From Pseudomonas sp. (GTDB taxonomy: Bacteria > Pseudomonadota > Gammaproteobacteria > Pseudomonadales > Pseudomonadaceae), in NCBI GenBank assembly GCA_003488145.1, contig DNMQ01000160.1, positions 1 through 14,396 of the forward strand: 14,396 nucleotides of DNA, written 5' to 3'. Below are positions 5,354 through 14,078 of the stretch, piece by piece. Both the position numbers and the translations under genes were made by a program. Positions within the stretch are counted from its first letter, which is position 1; each line of letters opens with the position of its first letter. The notes under the pieces were generated by a model. It saw only the letters and a program-made list of their open reading frames with translations, did no database searches and was not told the DNA's origin.

Positions 5354-5428
5354 CTTTGGTAGCGACTCGGCCACTCCGCTGGGTCACCCCACCGCTAGCC
5401 CCGTCCTAGAGGTGAACACCGATCAGAA

Positions 5429-5884
5429 TCAGCTGCTGCACTGACGATCACTTAAGAGAGCGCCCAGAAGTTCAGGCAGCCACGTGGGCTTGAATAGGGA
5501 TGCGGCCTGGTCTTGCAGTTCGTTCAAGCTCCACCACTTCCATTTCTGGATCGTGCTCTGTTCCTCTTCGGTCCATTTTGCAGCGAATACGCTCGTGTCC
5601 GCTGGGCATTTCACGAGGAAGTACTTCTCCAGCCAGCGCGCCGGTGTCGAGCGTGCTACGGCATATACCTCATCTCTTTCCTTCAGCAGCTTCCCGACTC
5701 GAAGCGTTAAACCGGTCTCCTCATACAGCTCCCTTGCTGCTGCATCAGCGTAGCTTTCTCCAGGTTGTAGCTCGCCCCCAGAGGTCGCCCAGAAGGGCGC
5801 TTCATGCTCGTCTTTGTACAAGAAAAGTAAAAGGCGTCCATCAGCATCCACGATGAACAATCGAGAGGATCTTCTGACCTGCAT
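5429..5884 (-). CDS. Nudix hydrolase
   Basis: This 151-residue protein carries a complete Nudix box: G37, five residues, E43, seven residues, then R51-E52-L-Y-E55-E56-T-G58-L. The glutamates of the RELYEE stretch bind the divalent metal. Members cleave nucleoside diphosphates linked to another group, such as oxidised nucleotides, ADP-ribose or capped substrates. The specificity here cannot be read from the sequence. SSRLFIVDADGRLLLF and the final helix (PTWLPELLGALL) fit a single-domain enzyme of usual length. The ATG at 5884 has GAGGTAGGA just upstream. It is chromosomal, just outside the prophage, and divergent from the exporter gene. Confidence 0.9.
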   Translation of the reverse strand: MQVRRSSRLFIVDADGRLLLFLYKDEHEAPFWATSGGELQPGESYADAAARELYEETGLTLRVGKLLKERDEVYAVARSTPARWLEKYFLVKCPADTSVFAAKWTEEEQSTIQKWKWWSLNELQDQAASLFKPTWLPELLGALLSDRQCSS

Positions 5885-6109
5885 TCCTACCTCACTGTGG
5901 CTCCGAGCGAATGCGCCATAACCAACGCGAAACGCCAGATTACCGCGGTTGGATTCTCGCTGGACAGACGGGGTCCAGCGCTCAGGTCTCGAGGCTCTCG
6001 CGGCAGCGGCCTTCGACGAGCCATGAGATGCGGTAAGCGCCCGGTTGGGGCGGTGCCCGTCAATGCCCTATGCTGATTCAGTCGATCAGCCCCGTATCAA
6101 GGAGCCTAC

Positions 6110-6724
6110 ATGCCCAGCCTGGAATACCTGATTACCTGTCTGGTCGTCGTGCTGATACCCGGCGCGGGGGTGATTTATACGGTTTCGACGGCGCTGATGC
6201 ACGGCCGTCGCGCCGGTATTCTGGCCGCGACAGCCTGTACGCTCGGGATTCTGCCGCATCTGCTGGCGACCATTCTTGGTGTCGCGGCGATCCTGCATTC
6301 CAGTGCACTGGTCTTCGAGACTCTGCGCTATGGAGGTGCCGCCTACCTGCTCTATCTCGCCTACTCGACCTGGCGTGACCGCTCTGCGCTGGCGGTGGGT
6401 GGCGATAGTGAACCACTGAGGGTTCGATCATTGGTTGCGAAGGCGCTGCTGGTCAATCTGCTGAACCCGAAACTGACCATTTTTTTCCTGGCCTTCCTGC
6501 CGCAATTCATCCGGCCGGGCGCCGGCGATGAGCTTGGGCAGCTGCTCGTTCTCAGCGCGACTTTCATGCTGATGACATTCGCCATCTTTACTGTCTACGG
6601 CCTGCTGGCGCACGCATTTCGCAAGGCGGTCATCGAATCGCAGCGCGTTCAGGCCTGGCTGCGCCGGGGCTTCGCGGCATCATTTGCCGGTCTCGGTGTA
6701 AACCTGGCCTTGGCCGACAGATGA
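6110..6724 (+). CDS. LysE/RhtB-family amino-acid exporter
   Basis: This 204-residue inner-membrane protein has about six hydrophobic spans, the usual length and topology of LysE/RhtB exporters, which export amino acids or related metabolites by proton exchange. The N-terminal signature is present: LVVVLIPGAGVIYTVSTALM followed by HGRRAGILAATACTLGILPH. The mid-protein motif is LLVNLLNPKLTIFFLAFLPQ, then FI. AAGGAG at 6099-6104 precedes the ATG at proper spacing. It stands alone, divergent from the Nudix gene across 225 bp. The exported substrate is not predictable from sequence. Confidence 0.92.
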   Translation: MPSLEYLITCLVVVLIPGAGVIYTVSTALMHGRRAGILAATACTLGILPHLLATILGVAAILHSSALVFETLRYGGAAYLLYLAYSTWRDRSALAVGGDSEPLRVRSLVAKALLVNLLNPKLTIFFLAFLPQFIRPGAGDELGQLLVLSATFMLMTFAIFTVYGLLAHAFRKAVIESQRVQAWLRRGFAASFAGLGVNLALADR

Positions 6725-6881
6725 GCTTCCAGGCCTTTGACGCGACCGAGCAAACGCCACGGTAACGGTTCTAGCGTCACCGATCAGGCGGACCGTGCCT
6801 CTCTGTATGACGTCGGCACTGAGCAGCCTGAAGGAGCCGTTTTACCGCACTCGATCAAGCGCAATTAGAGCTGACCTAGCT

Positions 6882-6912
6882 AAACCCTGCCGCCAGTCCA
6901 GCGGGGCGGTTT
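6882..6912 (-). terminator. Possible weak terminator after malK
   Basis: AAACCCTGCCGC (6882-6893) and GCGGGGCGGTTT (6901-6912) form an imperfect hairpin with mismatches just beyond the malK stop. Only three T follow on the minus strand, so it is a weak candidate. Confidence 0.3.
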
Positions 6913-6915
6913 CAC

Positions 6916-8031
6916 TCACCCATAAATCGCCGGCTCGCGGTAGTGCCGGGCGCAGGCGTCTCCGTTTTCGCGGAACAGGTGGCATTTGTCGGCCTTGAGG
7001 CCAGCGGCGAACGTTTCGCCTTCGGTGACGCGCAGGTTGCCGTCGACGCACAGCGTGATGACGTCCTGCAGGCGCTCCAGGGTGAGGTAGAGCAGGTTGT
7101 ACTGGCCCAGACGCTCGGCCACGGTGATCTGGCCGTGGAAGGTGAAGTCGGCCTCTTCCGGCATGACGAAGTGTTCGGGGCGGATGCCGAGGGTGAGCGG
7201 GTCGCCAGCGCTGACGGCGCTGCCATCCACCGGCAGGGTCAGTGGGTAACCGCTGGGCAGTTCCACGGTGACGGCTTCCGGGCTGGCGGAGACGGCGCGC
7301 ACCTCGACGAAGTTCATCTGCGGCGAGCCGAGGAAGCCGGCAACGAAACGGTTCTGCGGGTAGTGGTACAGGTGCAGCGGTTGGCCGACCTGGGCGATTT
7401 CGCCGGCGTTGAGCACGACGATCTTGTCGGCCAGGGTCATGGCTTCGACCTGGTCGTGAGTCACGTAGATCATGGTGGAGCGGATGCGCTGGTGCAGACG
7501 GGCGATCTCGATGCGCATCTGCACGCGGAGGAAGGCGTCGAGGTTCGACAGGGGTTCGTCGAACAGGAACACCTTCGGCTCGCGGACCATGGTGCGGCCG
7601 ATGGCGACGCGCTGGCGCTGGCCACCGGAAAGGTCCTTGGGTTTGCGTTCGAGCAGTTTGTCGAGCTGCAGGATTTCCGCGACCGCTTCCACGCGACGGG
7701 CGATCTCGCGCTTATCGACGCTGGCAAGCTTGAGGCCAAAGGCCATGTTCTCGGCCACGGTCATGTGCGGATAGAGGGCGTAGGACTGGAAGACCATGCC
7801 AACTGAACGATCCTTGGGCGGCAGGTCGTTGACCCGCTGGTCACCGATCAGCAGATCGCCCGAGGTGATGTCCTCCAGCCCGGCGATCAGTCGCAGCAGG
7901 GTGGATTTGCCGCAACCGGATGGACCGACGAAGACGACGAACTCACCGTCCTCGATTTCCAGGTCGATATGCCGGGTGATCGGCGTACCGTCGTAACTCT
8001 TGCAGATGTCGCGCAGCGTGACACTGGCCAT
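6916..8031 (-). CDS. malK: Maltose/sugar ABC transporter ATP-binding protein
   Basis: This 371-residue protein is the ATPase of a carbohydrate importer of the MalK/UgpC group. Walker A is GPSGCGKST (36-44), Q-loop Gln82, signature LSGGQ (134-138), Walker B VFLFDE (154-159), D-loop SNLD (162-165) and switch His192. A C-terminal OB/TOBE region (about 235-371) is typical of MalK and can bind regulators. It would energise the MalF-MalG permease, whose MalG is at the window's right end. It is the last gene of the minus-strand run, 82 bp after the glucosidase. GGAG lies ten bases before the ATG. MsmX/UgpC-type ATPases serving other sugars are the alternative; context favours maltose. Confidence 0.9.
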   Translation of the reverse strand: MASVTLRDICKSYDGTPITRHIDLEIEDGEFVVFVGPSGCGKSTLLRLIAGLEDITSGDLLIGDQRVNDLPPKDRSVGMVFQSYALYPHMTVAENMAFGLKLASVDKREIARRVEAVAEILQLDKLLERKPKDLSGGQRQRVAIGRTMVREPKVFLFDEPLSNLDAFLRVQMRIEIARLHQRIRSTMIYVTHDQVEAMTLADKIVVLNAGEIAQVGQPLHLYHYPQNRFVAGFLGSPQMNFVEVRAVSASPEAVTVELPSGYPLTLPVDGSAVSAGDPLTLGIRPEHFVMPEEADFTFHGQITVAERLGQYNLLYLTLERLQDVITLCVDGNLRVTEGETFAAGLKADKCHLFRENGDACARHYREPAIYG

Positions 8032-8076
8032 CGTTGTTGTTCTCCGTTGGATGCCGCCAAGCTCTCGTTATCTGGT

Positions 8077-8103
8077 GCAGCGGAGGGCCAACCCCGCCGC
8101 TGC
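8077..8103. repeat. Intercistronic inverted repeat between glucosidase and malK genes
   Basis: GCAGCGG (8077-8083) and CCGCTGC (8097-8103) are perfect 7-bp arms around a 13-nt loop in the 82-bp spacer. No T run follows. It may stabilise the upstream mRNA or partly attenuate malK expression. Confidence 0.35.
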
Positions 8104-8113
8104 CGGATCTCGC

Positions 8114-9742
8114 TCAACCCTCGAGACGCACGTAGCCGAAACCATGGGCCGGCAGGCGCGCCCATTGCCCATCGTATTCGGCGAAGCTCGCCGGCACGTC
8201 CACCAGCGGCACCGCCTGGGCCGGCAGCTCGTAGCTGCGCGGCAGATCGCCGAGGTTGAACAGGCACAGCCAGACCTCCCCCCCGAGCCGGCGCTCGAAC
8301 ACCAGCAAGGCGTCGTCATGGTAGACCATGCGGATGTCACCCTCGATCAGCAGACGCTGCTCGCGCCGCCATCCGAGGAAGCGCCGGTAGCAGTTGAGCA
8401 TCGAATGCGGATCGGCATCCTGCGCCGCCACGGAAAGCGAACGGTGCGAGTCGTCCACCGGCAACCACGGCTGGCTACCGGTAAAACCGGCATGATGCGC
8501 CTCGCTCTGCCACGGCATCGGCGTGCGGCAGCCGTCGCGGCCCTTGAATTCCGGCCAGAAGGTAATGCCGTACGGATCGACCAGATCCTCGTAGCGCAGT
8601 TCCGCTTCCGGCAGGCCCAGCTCCTCGCCCTGATAGAGGCAGACACTGCCGCGCAGGGACAACAGCAGTGCCATCAGCAGCCGGCCGCGCTCCGGGTCGG
8701 GCCGGCCATTGAGGGCCCAGCGCGTCATAACCCGCACCACATCGTGGTTGCCCATGGACCAGCACGACCAGCCGTCCGCCAGTTCGCGCTCGATGCCCTC
8801 GACGGTATGCCGGATATAGGCCGGGCTGCACTGCTCGGTGAGCAGGTCGAACGAGTAGGCCATGTGCAGGGTGTCGCCGCCGCTGGTGTAGGCGGCCATG
8901 GTGCGCAAGGATTCGTCGCAGCCGATCTCGGCTACCGAGGAGGCACCGGGATAGCGCTGCAGCAAGGCCCGCAGACGGCGCAGGAAGTCCATGTTTTCCG
9001 GCCGAGTCTTGTCGTAGATATGGCGCTGGTAGGCGTAGGGGTTGTCGACGCGCACGCCGATGCTGCCTTCGCGAATCTCGGTGTTCGGCGGGTTGTCGCG
9101 CAGTTCGGCGTCGTGGAAGTAGAAGTTCGCTGCATCCAGGCGGAAACCGTCCACGCCCAGCTTGAGCCAGAACTCCATGTCGTCGAGCACCTGATCCTGC
9201 ACGGCCGGGCAGTGGAAATTCAGGTCCGGCTGGCTGGAGAGGAAGTTGTGCAGGTAGTACTGCCGGCGTCGGCTGTCCCAGCTCCAGGCCGGACCGCCGA
9301 ACACCGACAGCCAGTTGTTCGGGACGGTTCCGTCCGGCTTGGGATCGGCCCAGACGTACCAGTTGGCCTTGTCGTTGTCGCGGCTGGAACGGCTTTCGAC
9401 GAACCACTGATGCTGATCGGAAGAATGGTTGAGCACCTGGTCGATCAGCACGCGCATGCCGCGTTCGTGGCAGGCCTCGACCAACCGGACGAAGTCGTCG
9501 AGGGTGCCGAACAGCGGATCGACGCCGCGGTAGTCGGCGACGTCGTAGCCGAAATCCTTCATCGGCGAAGTGAAGAAGGGCGACAGCCAGATGGCGTCGA
9601 CATTGAGGCTGGCGATGTAGTCCAGCTTGTGCAGCACGCCGGGCAGGTCGCCCACGCCGTCGCCGTTGCTGTCGAAGAAACTACGTGGGTAGACCTGATA
9701 GATCACCCCGCCGCGCCACCAATTCTGAAGTTGCTCGGACAT
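8114..9742 (-). CDS. GH13 alpha-glucosidase (maltose-hydrolysing, cytoplasmic)
   Basis: This 542-residue protein is a GH13 enzyme with all four conserved regions: DQVLNH (101-106), GFRLDAANF (199-207, nucleophile Asp203), AEIGCD (271-276, acid/base Glu272) and GNHD (331-334, Asp334). The N-terminal WWRGGVIYQVYPRSFFDSNG followed by DGVGDL is standard for oligo-1,6-glucosidase/alpha-glucosidase types. The residue spacing matches what I recall of Halomonas H11 alpha-glucosidase (D202, E271, D333), a GH13_23 enzyme that prefers maltose. There is no signal peptide, so it acts in the cytoplasm on imported sugar. A C-terminal beta domain follows from about 460. It lies between the acetyltransferase and malK genes, which supports maltose or a related alpha-glucoside as the substrate. 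Confidence 0.9.
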   Translation of the reverse strand: MSEQLQNWWRGGVIYQVYPRSFFDSNGDGVGDLPGVLHKLDYIASLNVDAIWLSPFFTSPMKDFGYDVADYRGVDPLFGTLDDFVRLVEACHERGMRVLIDQVLNHSSDQHQWFVESRSSRDNDKANWYVWADPKPDGTVPNNWLSVFGGPAWSWDSRRRQYYLHNFLSSQPDLNFHCPAVQDQVLDDMEFWLKLGVDGFRLDAANFYFHDAELRDNPPNTEIREGSIGVRVDNPYAYQRHIYDKTRPENMDFLRRLRALLQRYPGASSVAEIGCDESLRTMAAYTSGGDTLHMAYSFDLLTEQCSPAYIRHTVEGIERELADGWSCWSMGNHDVVRVMTRWALNGRPDPERGRLLMALLLSLRGSVCLYQGEELGLPEAELRYEDLVDPYGITFWPEFKGRDGCRTPMPWQSEAHHAGFTGSQPWLPVDDSHRSLSVAAQDADPHSMLNCYRRFLGWRREQRLLIEGDIRMVYHDDALLVFERRLGGEVWLCLFNLGDLPRSYELPAQAVPLVDVPASFAEYDGQWARLPAHGFGYVRLEG

Positions 9743-9842
9743 GCCACGTTACCTATGAGTGACCAGTGAAGATGGAGCCACTCTAGGTGCGGCTTCCCGT
9801 CGCAACATCCTCCGGCGGCGGGGTCTTGCAGGCGTAAGGGTC

Positions 9843-9880
9843 GGGCGTAGACGGCGCGCTGGCCGAGGGCGTAGACGGCG
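9843..9880. repeat. 14-bp direct repeat upstream of glucosidase gene
   Basis: GGGCGTAGACGGCG occurs at 9843-9856 and 9867-9880, a 24-bp period of just over two helical turns. It lies in the 150-bp gap upstream of the glucosidase start (minus strand), a plausible place for an activator such as MalT. It does not match the E. coli MalT box by eye. Confidence 0.5.
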
Positions 9881-9892
9881 ACAGCGAGCCGG

Positions 9893-10441
9893 TCAGCGTA
9901 TCCGCGCCGGATTGCCGACTACCGTGGCACCGGCCGGCACGTCACGGGTCACCACACTGCCGGCGCCGATCACCGCATCGTCACCGACCGTCACGCCGGG
10001 GAGGATGATCGCTCCGCCGCCAACCCAGACGTTGCGACCGATATGGATCGGCCGGCCGAACTCCACGCCCGAGCGGCGCGCCTCGGGATCACGCGGATGA
10101 TCGGCGGTGTAGAGCTGCACCGCCGGGCCGATCTGCGCGCCGGCGCCGATATGCACCGCGACCACATCGAGAATCACGCAGCTGAAGTTGAGGAAGGCGC
10201 CCTCGCCGAGGTGGATGTTGTAGCCGTAGTCGCAGTGGAACGGCGGGCGGATCACCGCGCCGGCACCGACCGCAGCCAGCCGCTCGGCCAGCAGCGCCCG
10301 ACGCTCGTCCGGCGAGGCCGCCAGCGCTGCGTTGTAGCGCACCATCCAGGCCTTGGCCGCGGCCTGGTCGGCGAGGATTTCCGGGTCGCCGGGGTGGTAC
10401 AGCTCGCCGGCCAGCATTTTCTGTTTCTCGCTCATCGTCAT
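9893..10441 (-). CDS. maa: Maltose O-acetyltransferase (left-handed beta-helix)
   Basis: This 182-residue protein transfers acetyl from acetyl-CoA to the 6-hydroxyl of glucose or maltose, a proposed detoxification of excess sugar. The N-terminal helical domain (KQKMLAGELYHPGDPEI) and the left-handed helix with hexapeptide repeats are standard for Maa/LacA, as are the region around YTADHPRDPEARRSG with catalytic His115 and the ending VVGNPARIR. AAGGAGG (10455-10449) lies seven bases before the ATG at 10441 and selects that start; an inner ATG at 10435 is an alternative. It opens the acetyltransferase-glucosidase-malK run. NodL-like acetyltransferases are close relatives, and maltose context favours Maa. 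Confidence 0.85.
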   Translation of the reverse strand: MTMSEKQKMLAGELYHPGDPEILADQAAAKAWMVRYNAALAASPDERRALLAERLAAVGAGAVIRPPFHCDYGYNIHLGEGAFLNFSCVILDVVAVHIGAGAQIGPAVQLYTADHPRDPEARRSGVEFGRPIHIGRNVWVGGGAIILPGVTVGDDAVIGAGSVVTRDVPAGATVVGNPARIR

Positions 10442-10606
10442 AGTGGAGCCTCCTTCGCTAAAGCACCGAGGGTGCCATAGCGCACGCCTCACCTTGCTCC
10501 TCCACGGTAGTCGCGAGCGGACGAGGCGATCGGCGGCCGCGCCTTCGCATTAACCGACCGGCTCGGCTAGGGTTGTTGCTCCCCTACCCCGTCCGGAGCA
10601 CTGCCT

Positions 10607-11230
10607 GTGAAACTGATCGGTCGCTACATGTCGCCATTCGTCCGCCGCGTCGGCGTCAGCCTGCATCTGTTGGACATACCGTTCACCAACGAGCCCCTCA
10701 GCGTTCTGACGGATAGTCTGAAGATCCGCGAATACTCGCCGCTGGGTCGAGTGCCCGCCTTGGTGCTGGACGATGGCCGGGTGCTGATCGACAGCAACGC
10801 CATCCTCGACCATTTCGATCAGCAGGCGGGCGCCGAGCGAGCGCTGCTGCCGCTGTCCGGCGCCCAGCGTAGCGAGGCGATGAGCCTGCTGGCCTTCGCC
10901 GTCGGTGCCTGCGAGAAAACCGTGGCGGCGTACTACGAACGCGATCGTAGGCCGGAAGGACTGGTGTGGGACGATTGGTACCGCCATTGCGAAGACCAGG
11001 CACGTGGCGCGCTGGCCTTGCTTGACGCACTCCAGGCCGAGCGCGGCGAGCGGCCCTTGCTGGGCGAACGCATGAGCCAGGTGGATATCAGCGCGGTGGT
11101 CGCCTATGACTTCGCCCGCCTCACCCTGCCCGACACGCTGGCGCCGGACGGTGCATTCCCCCACCTGGCCTCAGCGTCTCGGCGCGCCAACGCCCTGCCC
11201 GCCTTCGCTCAGACGCAGTGGAAGGGCTGA
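10607..11230 (+). CDS. Glutathione S-transferase family protein
   Basis: This 207-residue protein has a thioredoxin-like N-terminal domain with an active-site-type Ser9 (MSPFVRRV), the cis-proline turn GRVPAL (Pro50) and the glutathione-contact pair D62-S63 (IDSNAILDHF). An all-helical C-terminal domain (about 85-200) follows. It should conjugate or use glutathione, but the substrate cannot be told. The GTG start has GGAG (10595-10598) eight bases upstream. It is divergent from the acetyltransferase gene and convergent with malT, the two stops being only three bases apart, and it is the only plus-strand gene in the sugar locus. There is no obvious functional link to maltose. Confidence 0.88.
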   Translation: MKLIGRYMSPFVRRVGVSLHLLDIPFTNEPLSVLTDSLKIREYSPLGRVPALVLDDGRVLIDSNAILDHFDQQAGAERALLPLSGAQRSEAMSLLAFAVGACEKTVAAYYERDRRPEGLVWDDWYRHCEDQARGALALLDALQAERGERPLLGERMSQVDISAVVAYDFARLTLPDTLAPDGAFPHLASASRRANALPAFAQTQWKG

Positions 11231-11233
11231 GCG

Positions 11234-13981
11234 TCAGTCCCCCTGAATCTTGCTCAGCAGGTCGCGTGCCAGCTGCACCGCCTCACTGCGGTGGGTGATG
11301 TTGAGCTTCTGGTAGAGGCTGCGGATGTGCGTCTTGATGGTGGTCGGCGCGACGTTCAGGTGATCGGCGATCTGCTCGTTGGACTGCCCGGCGTGGATCA
11401 AGCTCAGCACCTGCCATTCGCGCCGGGTCAGCGGCGAACGGCGGATCAGCTCGGGCACGTCGGGGCGGTTGATGATGTCCTGAATCACCGCCTCGTCCAG
11501 GGTGATGCGAATGGCGCGGCTGAAATCGCGCTGCTGCTGCGCCAGCTGGATCAAGCGCGCAGCGCGCTGGGCCTCGGCCTCATCGAGGCTGCGCTCGTGC
11601 AGCAGGCACTTGAGCATGCCGATGATCGGCTTGCCGACGCGCAGGAAGCTGCCGATGGCGCCGCTGCCGCTGGCCAGGGTCATGGCCCGCTGCAGGTGAT
11701 CCAGCGCCTGCTGGCGCTCCTCGCGCAACCAGTGCAGCTGCGCCAGGAGGATGTGGTTGCGGTTGCGATCCATCTCCAGACCATGGCGCTCGGCGTCGGT
11801 CAGCAGCTGGCGCAGGATCGGCAGGGCGCGCTCCAGTTGCCCGAGCGCCAGGTGGGCACGGGCGTGGTTGCGCGCATTGAGCTGGGCGAAGTGGTTGGCG
11901 CCGCCGCTCACCGGCGGCGCGCTGAGCAGCCACTGGCGGATCGCCTCGCGATCCTGGCTGGAGTCCCAGTAGGCGAGCATGATCGCGTGGGCATTGGCCA
12001 GCCAGTCGATGTGGTAGCGATCATCGGCGAGCATCGCCTGCAGCTGGGCGATGTAGTCGGCACAGGCATGCTGCTGGCCGCGGGCGTAGGCGACGCCGGC
12101 CAGCAGCGCGTAACTCTGCAGGCGCCAGCGTGGGTCGTCCAGTTCGTCGAGTATCTGGATACCCTGCAGCGCGCACTGCTCGGCAGCGTCCAGCTGGTGC
12201 CACTCCAGCAGCACCTGGCCGCGCACCCGGTAGATGAACTCGACGATGGGCGTGGCCTGCAGGTTCTGCTGCTCGATGTACTGGATGGCGCGCTCCTGCA
12301 GGGTATAGGCCTTCTGCAGATGGCCCTGGGCGATGGCGATTTCCGACAGCTGGCCGAGGCTCCAGACCACCAGGTGCGAGGCATTGATCTCCCGCGCGCG
12401 GCGCTCGGCTTCCTCGTATTGTTTCTGCGCCTGCGGCAGTTCGCCCTGGACGAAATGCGCCTCGGCCAGACCCGACATCGCCGCCACTCGCGAGGTGCGC
12501 ATGATCAGCGGCTCGCGGGTCAGCGCCTCCTGCGCCAGGGCGACGGCGCGCTGCTCGTCGCCCTGGTTCATCGCCACCTGCGCGCGGACGGCATTGAATT
12601 CGCAGACGATGCGCGCCCAGTCCTGCTCGGAGCAGCTGCGCTGCAGCGCCAGCTCGCCGGCCTTGAACCAGCGCTCGACGTGATCGAACTGATAGGAGTT
12701 CTGCGACACCCAGGCCTGCAGCAGGGTGAGCAGCGGCGAGCCGGCGATCACCGCTTCCGGCAGGGTTTCCAGGCACTGTTGCAGCAACCCGAGACGACCC
12801 TGGCGATAGAACGCCCGGCCGTGGCGCTGCAGAATCTCGTCGACCTGCTGCGGGTCGCCGGCCTGCACGGCATGGCGCGCGGCTTCCTCGGGCATGTTCT
12901 CGGCCAGCAGCGCGGAGGCCGCACGCAGGTGCAACTGGTTGACCCGCTGCGGCTGGTGGGTGCGCAGCTCGCCCTGCAGGAACACGGCGAACAACGGGTG
13001 GTAGCTGTACCAGCGGCGCAGGCTGTCCAGCGGCTGGATGAACAGGCCGCCGCGTTCGAGCCGTTCGAGCATCTCGCGGCCGTGACAGGCCTCGGTCAGA
13101 CGATCGGCCAGGGCGGCGTCGAAGCGGTCGAGCAGGCAGGTCGCCTCGAGAAAACCGCGCAGGTCCTCGGGCAGCCCCTCGATCACCTGTTCGCGCATGT
13201 AGTCGCGGATGTCCGGGTGGCCGAGCTGCAGGTTCTCCAGGAACAGGTCCATGCCACGGCTGGTCTGCACTTCCTGCAAGGCCAGCTGCAGCGCGCAGGG
13301 CCAGCCACCGATGCGGCGGTTGAGACGCTCGACCTGCTCGCGATTGATGCTCACCGGCACGCCCAGCTCCAGCAGCGCCTGCACTTCGTCATCCTCGAAG
13401 GCCAGCTGGCGCGCGTCGAGCAGCAGCAGCTGATGCTTGACCCGCAGCTCGGCGACACCCAGTTCGGGCAGGCGCCGGCTGCATACCAGCAGGGTCATCC
13501 AGCTCGGCATATGGCGCAGGAAGAAGCGCAGGCCGGCGATCAACTCGGCGTCGTGCAGCACCTCGAACTCGTCGAGCACGATCAGGATCGCTTCGTGCTC
13601 GCCCGGCAGTTCGGCCAGTAGCTGAGTGAACAACGCATCCAGTGACACCCGGCCCTGCTCGGCCAGCGCCACTGCCAGCGGACAGCCGGCGTCCAGCTGG
13701 CGGTCCAGGGCCTGGGTCAGGTAGCGACCGAACTGCAGCCCCAGGTTGTCGCTGGCATGCAGCTGGAACCAGGCGATGCGGCCGTCGAAGGCCCGCGCCC
13801 ACTGCGCCGCCAGGGTGGTCTTGCCGAAACCGCTGGCGGCATGCAGCACCGCCAGGCGCACCTGCGGCAGGCGCAGCTGCCACTCGTCCAATCGTGGGCG
13901 TTCGAGCAGGCCCGGCGGCAGCATGGGGATCGCCAGCTTGGTGGGGATCAGCGGCAGCAAGGCTGGCATCGAGGCATTCAT
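11234..13981 (-). CDS. malT: MalT-type LuxR transcriptional activator
   Basis: This 915-residue protein has the STAND architecture of MalT, which binds ATP and maltotriose and then activates maltose genes. The N-terminus, LIPTKLAIPMLPPGLLERPRL, is MalT-like. Walker A is AASGFGKT (48-55, Lys54) and Walker B ends IVLDEFE (Asp137). A long superhelical TPR-like region follows (about 360-800). The C-terminal LuxR helix-turn-helix is at 849-915 (LTRREWQVLSLIHAG, then SNEQIADHL, TTIKTHIRSLYQKL). E. coli MalT is about 901 residues and matches closely in the HTH. The ATG at 13981 has GGGAG six bases upstream; a longer frame to 14038 is rejected. The gene lies 97 bp after the malG stop on the same strand and may be read with it. 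Confidence 0.93.
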   Translation of the reverse strand: MNASMPALLPLIPTKLAIPMLPPGLLERPRLDEWQLRLPQVRLAVLHAASGFGKTTLAAQWARAFDGRIAWFQLHASDNLGLQFGRYLTQALDRQLDAGCPLAVALAEQGRVSLDALFTQLLAELPGEHEAILIVLDEFEVLHDAELIAGLRFFLRHMPSWMTLLVCSRRLPELGVAELRVKHQLLLLDARQLAFEDDEVQALLELGVPVSINREQVERLNRRIGGWPCALQLALQEVQTSRGMDLFLENLQLGHPDIRDYMREQVIEGLPEDLRGFLEATCLLDRFDAALADRLTEACHGREMLERLERGGLFIQPLDSLRRWYSYHPLFAVFLQGELRTHQPQRVNQLHLRAASALLAENMPEEAARHAVQAGDPQQVDEILQRHGRAFYRQGRLGLLQQCLETLPEAVIAGSPLLTLLQAWVSQNSYQFDHVERWFKAGELALQRSCSEQDWARIVCEFNAVRAQVAMNQGDEQRAVALAQEALTREPLIMRTSRVAAMSGLAEAHFVQGELPQAQKQYEEAERRAREINASHLVVWSLGQLSEIAIAQGHLQKAYTLQERAIQYIEQQNLQATPIVEFIYRVRGQVLLEWHQLDAAEQCALQGIQILDELDDPRWRLQSYALLAGVAYARGQQHACADYIAQLQAMLADDRYHIDWLANAHAIMLAYWDSSQDREAIRQWLLSAPPVSGGANHFAQLNARNHARAHLALGQLERALPILRQLLTDAERHGLEMDRNRNHILLAQLHWLREERQQALDHLQRAMTLASGSGAIGSFLRVGKPIIGMLKCLLHERSLDEAEAQRAARLIQLAQQQRDFSRAIRITLDEAVIQDIINRPDVPELIRRSPLTRREWQVLSLIHAGQSNEQIADHLNVAPTTIKTHIRSLYQKLNITHRSEAVQLARDLLSKIQGD

Positions 13982-14078
13982 GGACGGCTCCCTGTTCTCG
14001 TTATTGTTCTCGTCGTGGCCTGGCGCACCGGCTCGCATGGCTTCCGCTCCCCGGTCTGGCGCCTGTTCGCTACATCCT

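Noticed and set aside
5127..5444. Plus-strand open frame across the right attachment core
   Set aside because: It runs through the core and a strong terminator, with no ribosome site or recognisable protein features.
6943..7806. Plus-strand open frame of 287 codons
   Set aside because: Antisense shadow of malK, which carries every ATPase motif.
8000..9769. Long plus-strand open frame of 589 codons
   Set aside because: It lies antisense to the GH13 gene, has no recognisable domain and reflects high-GC codon use on the other strand.
11291..13621. Long plus-strand open frame of 776 codons
   Set aside because: It is a complete antisense shadow of malT, with low-complexity composition (V, Q, L, G, H) and no domain.
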